Shown here: one piece after another, positions 54,364 to 63,967 of the stretch | Position numbering within the stretch: the stretch's first letter is position 1 | Layout of the letters: the number at the start of each line of letters is the position of its first letter | NCBI GenBank assembly: GCA_018267365.1 | Contig: JAFDYQ010000011.1 | Span: 45,523-109,522, forward strand | Length of the DNA: 64,000 nt | Origin: Bacteroidota bacterium | GTDB taxonomy: Bacteria; Bacteroidota; Bacteroidia; Chitinophagales; LD1 | Reading direction: 5' to 3' | Program-made: the position numbers and the translations under genes | The notes under the pieces: model-generated | What the model was told of the DNA's origin: nothing | Databases searched by the model: none | The model's input: the letters and a program-made list of their open reading frames with translations, nothing else

Positions 54364-54549
54364 ATGCAAACTATAAGGCGAAGGGTATATACGTCGGGCG
54401 CACCGGTATACGGATTGGGCCTGATTGGTGCTGCAGTCTATTTCATACAGCATGCAGGCAGCTTTTGGATAGGAGTTCTCGGTTTTCTGAAAGCTATAGT
54501 GTGGCCGGCATTCGTGGTTTACAAGGCTCTTGAATATTTTAAACTATGA
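54364..54549 (+). CDS. Small membrane protein
   Basis: 61 aa: QTIRRRVYTSGAPVYGLGLIGAAVYFIQHAGSFWIGVLGFLKAIVWPAFVVYKALEYFKL. Two hydrophobic segments and an aromatic C-terminal FLKAIVWPAFVVYKALEYL motif that I know from a widespread small bacterial protein of unknown function. Codon style and short leader make a real gene likely. Confidence 0.75.
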   Translation: MQTIRRRVYTSGAPVYGLGLIGAAVYFIQHAGSFWIGVLGFLKAIVWPAFVVYKALEYFKL

Positions 54550-54658
54550 GATTACCCCTCACTGGTCTAAGCTTTCAGCTATCCGTAGCTCCACTCAATA
54601 AAAGCCGTCCGTAGTCCGAAACCAGGCCTGCGGGCGGGCGACTGCAAACCTCCCTCGT

Positions 54659-54750
54659 CGTTGGTGTTTAGCGCAGCGTCACCAACGACTTTGACAAGAG
54701 CGCCGCGCACCTGTTGTTGGTGGTGTGCTATGGCACTAAACATCAACAAC
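54659..54750. repeat. Facing pair of GTTTAGCGCAGCG elements
   Basis: 54659-54687 is the clearest copy: CGTTGGTG and CACCAACG form an 8-bp stem around TTTAGCGCAGCGT. 54713-54750 is an inverted, degenerate copy (GTTGTTGGTG...CACTAAACATCAACAAC). The remaining 54550-54878 gap holds no gene. Confidence 0.85.
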
Positions 54751-54878
54751 GGAGGTGGTCTCCTGACTTTACATATACTGGCAAAGCATTTGCTATCTAC
54801 CCGCTGGGCCCGGAGTCGCTACGCACCGGGTGAACAATCAGACGGCTATCCGGTTTATATCGCTTTACCATATACAGT

Positions 54879-55595
54879 ATGATCACATCCCTTCTCACCA
54901 ACAAACAACAGGTCCCGCACGAATTCAATAAAGTAGCCCGCCGCTATGACTTTGCCACCTATCTCAGCCAGGGCTATCAGGAGGACCTGGACTACAGCGC
55001 CACCCTCATGGGCCTCAGCGGCACGGAGCAGGTGCTGGACCTCTGCTGCGGCACGGGCAAGTCTACTCTCGCCTGCCTGCAGGTGCTGCCGCAGGGCACG
55101 ATCACCGGCGTGGACAATAGCTCCGGCATGCTCTCAGTAGCAGATGCCAAGCTGCAGTCTGAGATAGAGACGGGCCGTGTATCGCTGCACCTGGGCGATG
55201 CCATGGAGCTCGACTTTCCCGATGCGAGTTTTGATGCTGTCTTCATGGCCTATGGCCTGCGCAATATGCCTGACTATGCCCGCGCGCTGGAGGGCATCAG
55301 CCGTGTGCTGCGCCCCGGTGGCGTGCTCTGCATACATGACTACAGCCTCGCCCCGGGCTGGTGGGTGCGCCTCTACTGGGCCGTGCTGGGCTATGGCTTC
55401 ATCGTGCCCTTCTGCACGCTGCTCTCCGGCAGCGCAGACATATACCTCTACCTGATCCGTAGTGTACTCACTTTCCTCTCGCCACAGCGCATAGAGCAGC
55501 TCTGCCTGGATCATGGCTTCACACAGGCCGCGACCCACCGCCACAAAAGCTGGCGCCGCCCTATCCTGCACACCATCATAGCGCGGCGGGCCTGA
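54879..55595 (+). CDS. Class I SAM-dependent methyltransferase (UbiE-like)
   Basis: 238 aa. Motif I VLDLCCGTGKSTLACL (50-65), ITGVDNSSGML, LHLGDAMELDFPDASFDAVFMAYGLRNM and ISRVLRPGGVLCIHDY. The C-terminal half with GSADIYLYLIRSVLTFLSPQRIEQLCLDHGF resembles lipid/quinone methyltransferases. Cytoplasmic or peripheral. Substrate unknown; no quinone or ladderane genes are adjacent. Confidence 0.92.
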   Translation: MITSLLTNKQQVPHEFNKVARRYDFATYLSQGYQEDLDYSATLMGLSGTEQVLDLCCGTGKSTLACLQVLPQGTITGVDNSSGMLSVADAKLQSEIETGRVSLHLGDAMELDFPDASFDAVFMAYGLRNMPDYARALEGISRVLRPGGVLCIHDYSLAPGWWVRLYWAVLGYGFIVPFCTLLSGSADIYLYLIRSVLTFLSPQRIEQLCLDHGFTQAATHRHKSWRRPILHTIIARRA

Positions 55596-55734
55596 GAGCG
55601 CCGGTATCCCCCTCTGTGTACTGCATCTGAGCCGCCCCATCCTGCGGGGCACATGCCATAGTAGCGCAGCACCTTCTCCAGGCCTTTGCAAACCGGAGAA
55701 AGCCATTATCTTCACCCGAAACGAAAAAATATCC

Positions 55735-56448
55735 ATGAAAAAGCTATTGATGACGTCCGCCATGCTGCTCGCACTGGCATCTCTGGAGTCCTGGGCACCC
55801 TCCGACACCCCCGCAGACGCCGACAATAAGATAGGCGTCTGGAAGACCTATCAGGACTACGTATCCGGCAATCTCACCGACCTGGGCAGCACCGTAGAGA
55901 ACCCCAACTACTGGAAGGACAGCGGTATCTTCTTTGACAAGGAGAAGGTAATGCCCGCCACTACCCAATACTGGGGCGCCCGCGTGCCGCAGACCAATCT
56001 GAAGCCCGGCAGCTTTGTGCGCCACGAGATACCCGAGCCCAATACCAGTGTGCCAAAGAGATTCTCTGATGGCAAGGACTACCGCATCATGATCAATCCT
56101 ATGCCTATAGGCCTCTATACCCGCGGTGGCCACGCTGTGCTGAAATACGACGCCAAAGGCGATGTGATAGACCTCAAGGTGGTAGACAATAAGGATGTAT
56201 TCTTTTATGTAGGCAAAGCCGATGGCAAGGTGATCAGCACACACGAGAGAGATGCCGCCCGCTCCATGCTGGAAGACGACCCGGAGATACTCAAAGCCTT
56301 TGACAAGGATGAAACCTTTAAGGGTCACGCCATGACCTCTACCAAGCAGACCATCGTATTCCTCAAGTACATGATCCGCTACAACAGGAAGCACACCCCC
56401 GGCTATGTAGCCGAGGTGAAAGAATATACTGTCAAGGACAACCATTGA
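55735..56448 (+). CDS. Secreted hypothetical protein
   Basis: 237 aa, signal peptide to about residue 20 (MKKLLMTSAMLLALASLESWA). Mature part starts with DNKIGVWKTYQDYVSGNLTDLGSTVENPNYWKDSGIFFDKEKV and later DYRIMINPMPIGLYTRGGHAVLKYDAKGDVIDLKVVDNKDVFFYVG. No family recognised. Followed by a strong hairpin. Confidence 0.65.
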   Translation: MKKLLMTSAMLLALASLESWAPSDTPADADNKIGVWKTYQDYVSGNLTDLGSTVENPNYWKDSGIFFDKEKVMPATTQYWGARVPQTNLKPGSFVRHEIPEPNTSVPKRFSDGKDYRIMINPMPIGLYTRGGHAVLKYDAKGDVIDLKVVDNKDVFFYVGKADGKVISTHERDAARSMLEDDPEILKAFDKDETFKGHAMTSTKQTIVFLKYMIRYNRKHTPGYVAEVKEYTVKDNH

Positions 56449-56452
56449 TCTG

Positions 56453-56497
56453 ATACTGCTCTCTGCCGCTGCTCCGGTAGTGGCAGAGAGCAGTATT
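56453..56497 (+). terminator. Strong intergenic hairpin
   Basis: ATACTGCTCTCTGCC pairs with GGCAGAGAGCAGTAT (15 bp), loop 14 nt. T-run is weak (TCCATTATCCC), so a terminator or a processing hairpin between two secreted-protein genes. Confidence 0.7.
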
Positions 56498-56525
56498 CCA
56501 TTATCCCCCGCACAAATCACACTAT

Positions 56526-56912
56526 ATGAAAAAACTCCTCCTCCTTCCCCTCCTCTGCCTCGCACTGCTGGCCACCGCACAGAAAGCACCCAAACCTGCC
56601 GTGACCGTAGAGGTCAGGCACAACGGCGTGAGCCACACCGTGCAGGAGGGAGACACCATACACCTGGGCTATGGCAGCACGCCGTATGGCAGCTTTATGT
56701 TTGTAGAAAACGGATCGCCGCCACAGGGCATGATGAAACAATACGGCGGCAAGAGCGGCCTGGTGACCAAAGTGAAATACTGGAAAATGACAGACCAGTA
56801 CCAGCTCTATATCAAGGTACCCGGCGCAGGCAGCTATGTGGTAAATGTGCCGCAGGCGGTAGACAAAGACGAAGTCATCGGCTTCAATCAGGACTGGTAC
56901 AAGAAGAACTGA
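56526..56912 (+). CDS. Secreted hypothetical protein
   Basis: 128 aa, signal peptide MKKLLLLPLLCLALLATAQ. Mature part KPAVTVEVRHNGVSHTVQEGDTIHLGYGSTPYGSFMFVENGSPPQGMMKQYGGKSGLVTKVKYW is beta-rich and begins like a LysM/S-layer-type fold but has no LysM. No family named. Convergent with the receiver gene. Confidence 0.6.
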   Translation: MKKLLLLPLLCLALLATAQKAPKPAVTVEVRHNGVSHTVQEGDTIHLGYGSTPYGSFMFVENGSPPQGMMKQYGGKSGLVTKVKYWKMTDQYQLYIKVPGAGSYVVNVPQAVDKDEVIGFNQDWYKKN

Positions 56913-56985
56913 TACCGTATAGTGGTAGCCCCCAGCCCCGCGATGGCAGGTATGTGCTCAGCTACGGTGCGCGGTATAGGGTGGT

Positions 56986-57474
56986 CTAGTGGCCATTGGC
57001 GCGCCGCCCGGTGCCAAACCTGGCGCTGATCATGTCCACATCTATGCGGTGGTACCTGACCAGAGACTCGCGTATAACCTCAAAGAACTCTACCTGTACG
57101 CTAAAGTCAGCCGGCTTCTGCACATACAGATCGGCGCCCAGCTCCATGCACTCGCGCAGATCACGCGGGGAGTCCGAGTTGGTAAAGACGAAGAGCGGTA
57201 TGCGCCTGTAGCGCCTGTCTGCGCGTATCATGCGCAGCAGTTCCTTGCCCGTGGTGCGGGGCATATTGAGATCGAGTATGACCAGCTGGTATGGGCTATG
57301 GTGCCCGGCGGCCTCCTGTAGCCGGGTCATACAGTCATCGGCGCTATAGCATGCGGTAGTGGTAGCTATACCGCCCAGTCCGCCATGCCGTATAGCCTCC
57401 TCCATCAGCCGCATATCGGCGGGATTGTCCTCTACGAGTAGCAGGCGGTAGGGAGCTTGTGTCCGTTCTGACAT
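56986..57474 (-). CDS. Stand-alone response regulator receiver protein
   Basis: 162 aa. VEDNPADMRLMEEAI start, phosphorylation Asp68 in VILDLNMPRTTGKELL, Thr98 in VFTNS, Lys120 in VQKPADFSVQVEFF. C-terminal helix extension after residue 140, no output domain. More distant from the other two receiver-only proteins. Rcp1/CheY-like role as an intermediate in phosphorelay. Confidence 0.9.
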   Translation of the reverse strand: MSERTQAPYRLLLVEDNPADMRLMEEAIRHGGLGGIATTTACYSADDCMTRLQEAAGHHSPYQLVILDLNMPRTTGKELLRMIRADRRYRRIPLFVFTNSDSPRDLRECMELGADLYVQKPADFSVQVEFFEVIRESLVRYHRIDVDMISARFGTGRRANGH

Positions 57475-57620
57475 GACAGTTCCTGTTTTCTACTCAGTAT
57501 GTGCATATTGCGTGCCACGGTCAGGTTTTTCCCCACTTGATTTGCAGGAAGGATTCCTCCCGCGCCGCGGGTGGCCAAAGCGGCGGTAGTATTTTCCTTA
57601 TCTTTAGCCGAGTACACCTC

Positions 57621-59174
57621 ATGACACGACACCTACGCTATCTGATCCTATCGCTACTGCTGCTGCCTGTGCTCAGCACACAGGCGCAATTCTACTCCAA
57701 GAGGTCGGTGCTTTTTGGCGGGACGTCCAATGGCATCATCAGCAGCATCCAGGTAGTCAATGATACAATATATGCCATGTGCGCATTGTTTGATACGGTA
57801 CCACCTTACAAATCAATCGGCACTTTTAATATCTATGACAAGAATGGTGATCTCATATCAAAGCACAGAGTGGATATCCCCGATCAAGGGTATATAGGCA
57901 ACGAACATAATAATCTGATCCAAACCCGTGACAATGGGTTTCTATACGGCGGTTATTCCTACACCGATAGCGACAACTCGATCATGCTGCTCAAATTTGA
58001 TCATCTGGGAAACCAGCAATGGTATAGAACCTATAGCGACTCGGGGAAATATCTAAACTTGTATGTAAACGCCTTCACACAAGATTCCATTTCCAATTAT
58101 TACTTTGTAGGCAATGTCCAACACCCCTCAAGTTATGACGTAGACATCTTAGTCGCTAAGGCAGATAGTAGTGGCAACCTTGTTTACTTCAAAGTGTTCA
58201 ATGATCTTTCTTTGAATGACGGCGGTCTAGGCGTCACAGTCAATCATTCCAATAACGTTGTCATTACCGGAGATTGTGGTAGGGTATCTGGTCCCTCAGG
58301 GGTTTATCACAAGTTTTACGAATTGGATTCTGCCGGCGATGTAGTCAGATATTCTCTCGGTACGGATACGTTTGGTCCCTCTGTATTTGGAGTTACAGTT
58401 CTTGGAAATGGTCACTACCTGATGGCAGGGGCTGCTCTATGTGATGGAGGGTATATTAATGGATTTTTCAAAGGGAATATATCCTGTTTTGATACTGATT
58501 TTAATAGAATCTGGTCATTTGATCTTGGTCCGTGTGGCGGTTATAACACGGTATTCTGGGCCTTAAAATTACTTCCCGACAGTAACTATCTGGCTGTAGG
58601 ATCATGGTACGATCCTTCTGACACTACTCATCATGATCAGTACGGTTGGCTGGTGAAATTCACAACGGATGGGACCGTACTTTGGGAGCGTCGGTACCGT
58701 GGCATTTATAATCCTTCCCCATATGGAGATGAGAGCCAGCTACTCTCTGTAGGTTTATTTTCTGACAACACGATAATAACAGCAGGTGAAGCTACAGACC
58801 GATCCGCCTCGCGAAACTCGCAGCAAGGCTGGCTGCTACATCTGGATGCTGACGGCTGCCTGCCCGATAGCAATAGCTGCGGCATCGTATCGGGGCTTAA
58901 AGAAGTAGCACCGTCATCCGACTGGACGATGCGCCTGTACCCCGACCCTGCATCTGATCGCTTCACGCTGGACTATCAGCTCTCCGATGCGGGTAGCTCC
59001 GCCTATATCACCATTACGGATATGCTCGGTCGAGAGGTTTATAAGGAGATCCTCACAGAGACCCGAGGCAGCATATCTCTACAAACCAGCGCCTGGCAGG
59101 ACGGTCTCTACTACTGTACTATCATCAATGATCAAGGGCGGCACTGCTCGCGTCCCGTGTCGGTGATGCACTAG
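57621..59174 (+). CDS. Secreted T9SS protein with mosaic base composition
   Basis: 517 aa from ATG 57621; signal peptide MTRHLRYLILSLLLLPVLSTQAQ. Repeat-rich propeller-like region similar in style to the 36374 protein (KADSSGNLVYFKVFNDLS, LDSAGDVVRYS, LLPDSNYLAVGSWYDPSDTTHHDQYGWLVKFTTDGTVLWERRYRG), then sorting domain (PDPASDRFTLDYQLSDAGSSAYITITDMLGREVYKEIL...LYYCTIINDQGRHCSRPVSVMH). The middle of the gene (about 57780-58800) is visibly more AT-rich than the flanks, so it may be a recombined segment. Confidence 0.88.
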   Translation: MTRHLRYLILSLLLLPVLSTQAQFYSKRSVLFGGTSNGIISSIQVVNDTIYAMCALFDTVPPYKSIGTFNIYDKNGDLISKHRVDIPDQGYIGNEHNNLIQTRDNGFLYGGYSYTDSDNSIMLLKFDHLGNQQWYRTYSDSGKYLNLYVNAFTQDSISNYYFVGNVQHPSSYDVDILVAKADSSGNLVYFKVFNDLSLNDGGLGVTVNHSNNVVITGDCGRVSGPSGVYHKFYELDSAGDVVRYSLGTDTFGPSVFGVTVLGNGHYLMAGAALCDGGYINGFFKGNISCFDTDFNRIWSFDLGPCGGYNTVFWALKLLPDSNYLAVGSWYDPSDTTHHDQYGWLVKFTTDGTVLWERRYRGIYNPSPYGDESQLLSVGLFSDNTIITAGEATDRSASRNSQQGWLLHLDADGCLPDSNSCGIVSGLKEVAPSSDWTMRLYPDPASDRFTLDYQLSDAGSSAYITITDMLGREVYKEILTETRGSISLQTSAWQDGLYYCTIINDQGRHCSRPVSVMH

Positions 59175-59493
59175 CTATTTGCAGTTCGCCGCAGCCATCG
59201 CGCTGAGCGATGGCAACGGTAGGCTCCCGCACGATGTATGCATCAAGCGCTTTTACGGTCCTTCACTGTCTGTATATGACCCTGCACATCCCGCTCTCTG
59301 ACATGCATCAGTTATGCTATATGAGCGAAGCGTGTCTCAACACGCATGTGTTCTAGTTGATTTGTTATCAGTTTGTTATGAGTGTCGGAATACGGTTTCC
59401 ATCTCACAGAGTGGCAAATCCTGTCTGAAATCGGATACTGTATCCGCATAGCTTTGCTGCATGGAATTTTCCACCACCATAAAACAAATCACT
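59175..59493. other. Intergenic region
   Basis: Contains an 8-bp-stem hairpin GCCATCGC/GCGATGGC (59194-59214) without a T-run. No gene or known repeat seen in the rest; presumably the promoter region of the surface-protein operon. Confidence 0.55.
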
Positions 59494-60015
59494 ATGCACA
59501 AAAAGATCCTCCTCCTGGCATGCAGCATCCCCCTGGCTGCGGGCCTGTGGGCGCAGAGCCTGAGTCCGCAGGTAGTGGCCAGCAGTGGCAGCTACGGCAC
59601 GGGCGGTGGCTACAGCCTCTCATGGACGGTAGGGGAGATGGCTGCTACAGCCACGCTCACGGGCGGCAGCACGATCCTCACGCAGGGATTTCAGCAGCCC
59701 ACAGATGTAGTCAACGGCCTCCTCGATCTCAGCCGCGATGGCGGAGGCTCCTTTATAGTCTACCCCGTACCTGCCACAGACCACCTGTGGTACGGCTACG
59801 AGTGGGACACCCGCGGCGAGGTGACCCTCACGCTGCATGATGTGACGGGCCGCGACCTGGGCTGGACCGCTCAGGAGCACTACCAGAGCGGCAAGGCCGT
59901 ACAGCAGCTGGACTGCGCTCAGTATGCCGCCGGTACCTATGTGATCGATGCCCGCTTTACCTCAGCCTCGGGAGAGGTGAGGACGGTGAGCCGCCAGTTT
60001 CAAATCATCCACTAA
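59494..60015 (+). CDS. Small T9SS surface protein
   Basis: 173 aa from ATG 59494, signal peptide (MHKKILLLACSIPLAAGLWAQ). Domain VVASSGSYGTGGGYSLSWTVGEMAATATLTGGSTILTQGFQQP is a common Bacteroidota N-terminal module; a short sorting domain follows (YPVPATDHLWYGYEWDTRGEVTLTLHDVTGRDLG...YVIDARFTSASGEVRTVSRQFQIIH). Exported. Its stop is 24 bp before the collagen-like gene, so a single operon. Confidence 0.88.
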   Translation: MHKKILLLACSIPLAAGLWAQSLSPQVVASSGSYGTGGGYSLSWTVGEMAATATLTGGSTILTQGFQQPTDVVNGLLDLSRDGGGSFIVYPVPATDHLWYGYEWDTRGEVTLTLHDVTGRDLGWTAQEHYQSGKAVQQLDCAQYAAGTYVIDARFTSASGEVRTVSRQFQIIH

Positions 60016-60039
60016 TCCATAAAACCAAAATCACAAAGC

Positions 60040-61833
60040 ATGAAAAGTCTAAAGACAATACTCGCCTCACTGGCCCTGCTCATAGCGCTGGGCCTCACGG
60101 CACAGGTACCGCAGCAGGTATCCTACCAGGCCATAGCGCGCGACAATACGGGAGCAGTACTGGCCAATCACAGCATCTCCGTGCGCCTGACCATACATGA
60201 TGGCAGCGCCACGGGTACCAATGCCTACCAGGAGACCTTCTCCGGTATCACTACCAATCAGTTCGGCCTATTCACCCTGTCTATCGGCACCGGCACTCAG
60301 GTCGGTGCCAACACCTTCTCGTCTGTAGCCTGGGGCTCCGGCAGCAAGTGGCTGCAGGTAGAGCTGGACGCTACGGGCGGTAGCAGCTATACCAGCATGG
60401 GCACCAGCCAGCTCAATGCGGTGCCATACGCCCTCTACGCCGCCAATGCTCCTGCCGGCTCTACCGGTGCTACCGGCCCTACCGGCCCGCAGGGCAATGC
60501 AGGCCCTACAGGCGCAGGTGCCACGGGCCCTACCGGCCCTATAGGCCCTACGGGCTCCGGCGCGGGTCCTACAGGTGCCACCGGCCCCACCGGCCCTACA
60601 GGTAGCGGCGGCGGTGCCACAGGCGCTACGGGCGCTACCGGTCCTACCGGCCCCGCAGGTGCAGGCACGGTGAGCGGCACGACCAACTATGTGGCAAAAT
60701 TCACTTCTGCTACCGCAGTGGGCAACTCCAGCATCTTTGACAATGGTACCAATGTGGGTATCAATACTACCGCACCAGCCATGTCGCTCCATGTGAATGG
60801 TGGCGCTACTGATGCCAGCATACTGATCACCAACGGTATCACCGGTGTGACCAGCGGCGATGGTCTCCGCATCCGCATGGTCGGTACCAATGCTGTCATC
60901 TCAAACAATGAGGTTGGCTACATTTCCCTATCCACCGCGGCCAATCAGCGCCTCCGGGTAGAAAATGACGGGCGTATCGGCCTGAACAACCTGAACCCGT
61001 ACTCTACCCTCCACGCCAAGCTGCATACGGCAGGTGCCACCAATATGGCATACTTTGATGACTCGGTGGGCAATCTGGGCTACTCCAGCTCAGACGGCCT
61101 AGTGCACATCAATAGCAATAAGTCAGGTACCCTCCTCTATGTAGAGAAGAGCGGCCCTACTGCGGGCGACCCTATGGTACGCTTTGTCAAGAATGCTACC
61201 AACTCAGGTACACCAGCGCTCATAGTAGATGGCAATATGGGCCTCGGTACACCATCTCTGGCCGTGTATGCAGATACCAATGCCGTAGCTGCCTACTTCT
61301 ACGGTGGGGTGACCATACAGGACGGCACACAGGCTGCAGGCCGCGTGCTGACCTCAGATGCCAATGGTAATGCCTATTGGGATACAGCGGCTGTCAATCC
61401 GCGTGTAGGTTTCCACGCCAGTGGTGGTGGCTCAGCTACGGTAAATGCCAGCACACTCACTTCTGCCCGCATCTACGGTACAGTAGACTTCAACGATGGC
61501 TCGGGCTACAATGCCTCTACGGGTATATTCACCGCACCGAGCAATGGTATGTACCACTTTGACTATAGCGAGGAGCTGAGCGGCACCAGCGCGTACACCT
61601 CCGGCTATATGCTCTCCATACTGTATGTGAATGGTTCTACTGTACACGGCTCGATAGCTGAGTCATCACCGCCTACTGCCAGCAGCTCCTATCTCACTAT
61701 GCAAAACTCGCTGAACATCCACCTCAATGCGGGTGACCAGGTGAAGATCCAGTTTGGCAACTATACCAATACCAGTATCAGCCTGACAGGCAGCGTATTC
61801 TATAGCGGCTTTGGCGGGTACAAGGTATACTAA
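60040..61833 (+). CDS. Collagen-like surface adhesin
   Basis: 597 aa. Signal peptide to about residue 22, then [63 protein letters not shown], an N-terminal module found in Bacteroidota adhesins. Residues about 140-205 are Gly-x-Pro/Thr collagen repeats ([16 protein letters not shown]). Then a tail-fibre-like region ([41 protein letters not shown]) and a C-terminal TNF/C1q-like jelly roll ([58 protein letters not shown]). Probably forms a trimeric extracellular stalk. No sorting domain of its own is visible. Confidence 0.9.
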   Translation: MKSLKTILASLALLIALGLTAQVPQQVSYQAIARDNTGAVLANHSISVRLTIHDGSATGTNAYQETFSGITTNQFGLFTLSIGTGTQVGANTFSSVAWGSGSKWLQVELDATGGSSYTSMGTSQLNAVPYALYAANAPAGSTGATGPTGPQGNAGPTGAGATGPTGPIGPTGSGAGPTGATGPTGPTGSGGGATGATGATGPTGPAGAGTVSGTTNYVAKFTSATAVGNSSIFDNGTNVGINTTAPAMSLHVNGGATDASILITNGITGVTSGDGLRIRMVGTNAVISNNEVGYISLSTAANQRLRVENDGRIGLNNLNPYSTLHAKLHTAGATNMAYFDDSVGNLGYSSSDGLVHINSNKSGTLLYVEKSGPTAGDPMVRFVKNATNSGTPALIVDGNMGLGTPSLAVYADTNAVAAYFYGGVTIQDGTQAAGRVLTSDANGNAYWDTAAVNPRVGFHASGGGSATVNASTLTSARIYGTVDFNDGSGYNASTGIFTAPSNGMYHFDYSEELSGTSAYTSGYMLSILYVNGSTVHGSIAESSPPTASSSYLTMQNSLNIHLNAGDQVKIQFGNYTNTSISLTGSVFYSGFGGYKVY

Positions 61834-61906
61834 GACACCGGTGGTGGCCGCAGCCAGCCTTTATGCTGCGGCCGCCGCCTTTTCTATCAATTAAAGACAT
61901 CAAACA

Positions 61907-62383
61907 ATGAAACATATCAAGATCATGATCACCGCGCTGGCGCTCACCCTCAGCGCTGCTGTCATGGCCCAGGCAGAGCAGCACAAAGGCGAGGCCGCAC
62001 CACAGGCTGCGGGCACAGCCACACCATCTGCAGACCATAGTCATGACATGCGGGCACCTGCCGCCACGGGCACCGCGCAGCATAGTGTGGACCACAGCCA
62101 TGAGGCCGTACCTGAGCAGCGCAGCAGTATCACTACTGCGCCTGCGGCGAAACCCGTCGGCTCAGCGCATCCCTACCAGGCGCCTGCCGGCCGGGAAGCA
62201 GCTACACAGCCTGCCCGCCGCGCCCATGCAGCACACAGCGGCCCTACGGCGGTGAGCAGGGGGCAAGGCACCGATGCGGCGCATCAGCGTGCCACACAGC
62301 CGCGCCCGGCTCACAGCGGCCCTGCACCGGCACGCGCCACCCGTACAGAGACCCATACACCCGCCACCCATACAGTCAAGTAA
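61907..62383 (+). CDS. Secreted His/Ala-rich low-complexity protein
   Basis: 158 aa. Signal peptide MKHIKIMITALALTLSAAVMAQ, then low-complexity segments rich in His, Ala, Pro and Thr (SADHSHDMRAPA, SVDHSHEAVPEQ, AAHSGPTAVS, THTPATHTVK). Several HxH motifs could bind metal. No folded domain is visible. Last gene before a strong terminator, 73 bp downstream of the adhesin gene, so the third gene of the surface operon. Confidence 0.65.
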   Translation: MKHIKIMITALALTLSAAVMAQAEQHKGEAAPQAAGTATPSADHSHDMRAPAATGTAQHSVDHSHEAVPEQRSSITTAPAAKPVGSAHPYQAPAGREAATQPARRAHAAHSGPTAVSRGQGTDAAHQRATQPRPAHSGPAPARATRTETHTPATHTVK

Positions 62384-62423
62384 ACAGGACTCTCCCTAAA
62401 TCCCAATTCTTTATGGTAGAGTG

Positions 62424-62458
62424 GATCCCGCACCGGTACCGGTGTGGGATCTTTTTTT
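62424..62458 (+). terminator. Terminator of surface-protein operon
   Basis: GATCCCGCACCGG pairs with CCGGTGTGGGATC (one mismatch), then seven T. Confidence 0.9.
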
Positions 62459-62571
62459 CATGCACAGGACATGTGCATTCCTACGCATTGTGTTTAAACA
62501 GCTAACAGATTGAGAATAAATTCATTTCATACTTTATCGGCATATCTGTGTGCTAGATACCTGTAAATCAC

Positions 62572-62579
62572 TATATTTG
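62572..62579 (+). promoter_or_regulatory. TATATTTG -7 box
   Basis: Perfect TAnnTTTG three bases before ATG 62583 of the receiver gene. If used as a promoter, the main start may be ATG 62604 instead. Confidence 0.4.
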
Positions 62580-62582
62580 AGT

Positions 62583-63026
62583 ATGTCCACTGCTACTCAC
62601 TGTATGTCAGACACCTTCACGCTCCTGCTCGTAGACAATGACCCTGAAGACTTTCTGATCTTCAGCCGGGCTATAGAGCGTTTGGGCCACAGCGCAGACT
62701 GCAGCCACGCTATAGACGGGCGTGCTGCGCTGGAGCTGCTGGAGGGCATGGAGCAGCTACCGCGCTTTATCTTTCTGGATATCAATATGAATGGCATGAA
62801 CGGGCTGGAGCTGCTCTCCATCGTGGACCGCAACCCGCGCCTGCGCGATATACCCGTAGTGATGTACTCTACCTCCAGTGCGCCCCGCGACATAGAGGAC
62901 GCCCGCCTGCTGGGTGCCTGGTACTACCTGGTGAAGCCACCTACCCTGCCGGAGCTGCAGGAGGCGCTGCACTATATCCTCTCCGGCTCTGATGGGCCTA
63001 TACCTGCGCACCTGATGCGCTTTTGA
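62583..63026 (+). CDS. Stand-alone response regulator receiver protein
   Basis: 147 aa from ATG 62583; the ATG at 62604 (MSDTFTLLLVDND) is also plausible. LVDNDPEDFLIF, phosphorylation Asp66 in FIFLDINMNGMNG, Ser96/Thr97, Lys118 in YLVKP. Close paralogue of the 32157 protein (shared DINMxGMNG, VVMxSTS and DIEDxRxLGA). No output domain and no neighbouring kinase. Confidence 0.92.
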   Translation: MSTATHCMSDTFTLLLVDNDPEDFLIFSRAIERLGHSADCSHAIDGRAALELLEGMEQLPRFIFLDINMNGMNGLELLSIVDRNPRLRDIPVVMYSTSSAPRDIEDARLLGAWYYLVKPPTLPELQEALHYILSGSDGPIPAHLMRF

Positions 63027-63063
63027 TTTTCTTTTCAGCTTTGCCTTTTTAGAAACACCACCG

Positions 63064-63319
63064 CTGTTGATGGTGTTTAGTGCGATAGTACGTTACCAAC
63101 AACAGATGCCGGGCCTATGCGCCAAAAGTCGTTGGTCGCCCGACTTACTACAAAACGCTGGGCACTGAGCGGACGTGTAAAGGGGGTAGGTTTCATTTGA
63201 TTGCGATAAGATCGGACGATGCTCTTTCTGTGTGTGCTGTAGCGCTCTTGGTTTCGTTGCAGGTCAGGCGACCAGCAACGGCGGGGTGATGAAGTGATGG
63301 CATCCGCGTTGCAAACGCG
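63064..63319. repeat. Repeat cluster
   Basis: 63064-63104: CTGTTGATGGTGTTTAGTG...ACCAACAACAG, a variant GTTTAG hairpin. 63128-63293: homologous to 49117-49276. 63305-63319: CGCGTT/AACGCG with loop GCA, minimal hairpin of the same loop type. The 63027-63325 gap has no gene. Confidence 0.85.
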
Positions 63320-63325
63320 AACGAG

Positions 63326-63784
63326 CTAAGAGAAGGTCTTTACTACAGCCCTGTAGCCGATGAATGCTCGAGCCTGCTCATAGTCGGGCTCGATAAGGGC
63401 GCCTTTATAGTCCTCGTACTGGCTTAATGAGCGCGTTTGGAAATAGGCGTCTGCGCGCCTGCCGCATCGCAGCCAGTCTGCTAGATTTTCAAACTGTTCC
63501 TCAAAGAAGTCATGCGTGGCATGGCCAAACTGGCCTGTATCGTAGAATTTTACGGTCTGCTGATCGCTTTTGTCTAGATATATGCGCATGAACAATGATC
63601 GTGCAGAATCTGGTCCGACAGATAGATCGAGATCATAGTCCTCACAGTAGAAATGAGTCAGCTCTACCATGCGGCTGAAACGAATGCTACTGAAGAAATG
63701 CGGGGACTTTGGCAATGCCAGAAGAAGATGGTCTTTGGTAGTTGCCTCCCTGGGGAAGATGTATATGCCGTGATAGAGGGACAT
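63326..63784 (-). CDS. Hypothetical cytoplasmic protein
   Basis: 152 aa: MSLYHGIYIFPREATTKDHLLLALPKSPHFFSSIRFSRMVELTHFYCEDYDLDLSVGPDSARSLFMRIYLDKSDQQTVKFYDTGQFGHATHDFFEEQFENLADWLRCGRRADAYFQTRS. No signal or membrane segment and no family I can name. AT-rich compared with neighbours. Confidence 0.6.
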   Translation of the reverse strand: MSLYHGIYIFPREATTKDHLLLALPKSPHFFSSIRFSRMVELTHFYCEDYDLDLSVGPDSARSLFMRIYLDKSDQQTVKFYDTGQFGHATHDFFEEQFENLADWLRCGRRADAYFQTRSLSQYEDYKGALIEPDYEQARAFIGYRAVVKTFS

Positions 63785-63827
63785 GAAGAGCTAAAGTAAT
63801 AAATGCTTTTGAGGGCGCTGCTGCGTA

Positions 63828-63925
63828 CTGGTGTTTAGCGCAGCGTCACCAGCGATAGTTGAGCAGCGCGCTATGCATGCGGGTGGCTATAGTAGGTCCT
63901 TACGGAGTGCGACTTCGGAGGAGAG
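63828..63925. repeat. GTTTAGCGCAGCG element and inverted composite remnants
   Basis: 63828-63852 is CTGGTGTTTAGCGCAGCG...CACCAG. Then the inverted linker (GTTGAGCAGCGCGCTATGC, GGTGGCTATAGTAGG) and the broken stem TACGGAGTGCGACTTCGGAG. Confidence 0.75.
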
Positions 63926-63967
63926 GGCGAGATATAATGTATTTTTTATAAATTTAATTTAAAATAA

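Noticed and set aside
60465..60665. Tandem DNA repeat
   Set aside because: It is the coding sequence of the collagen Gly-x-y region in the adhesin gene.
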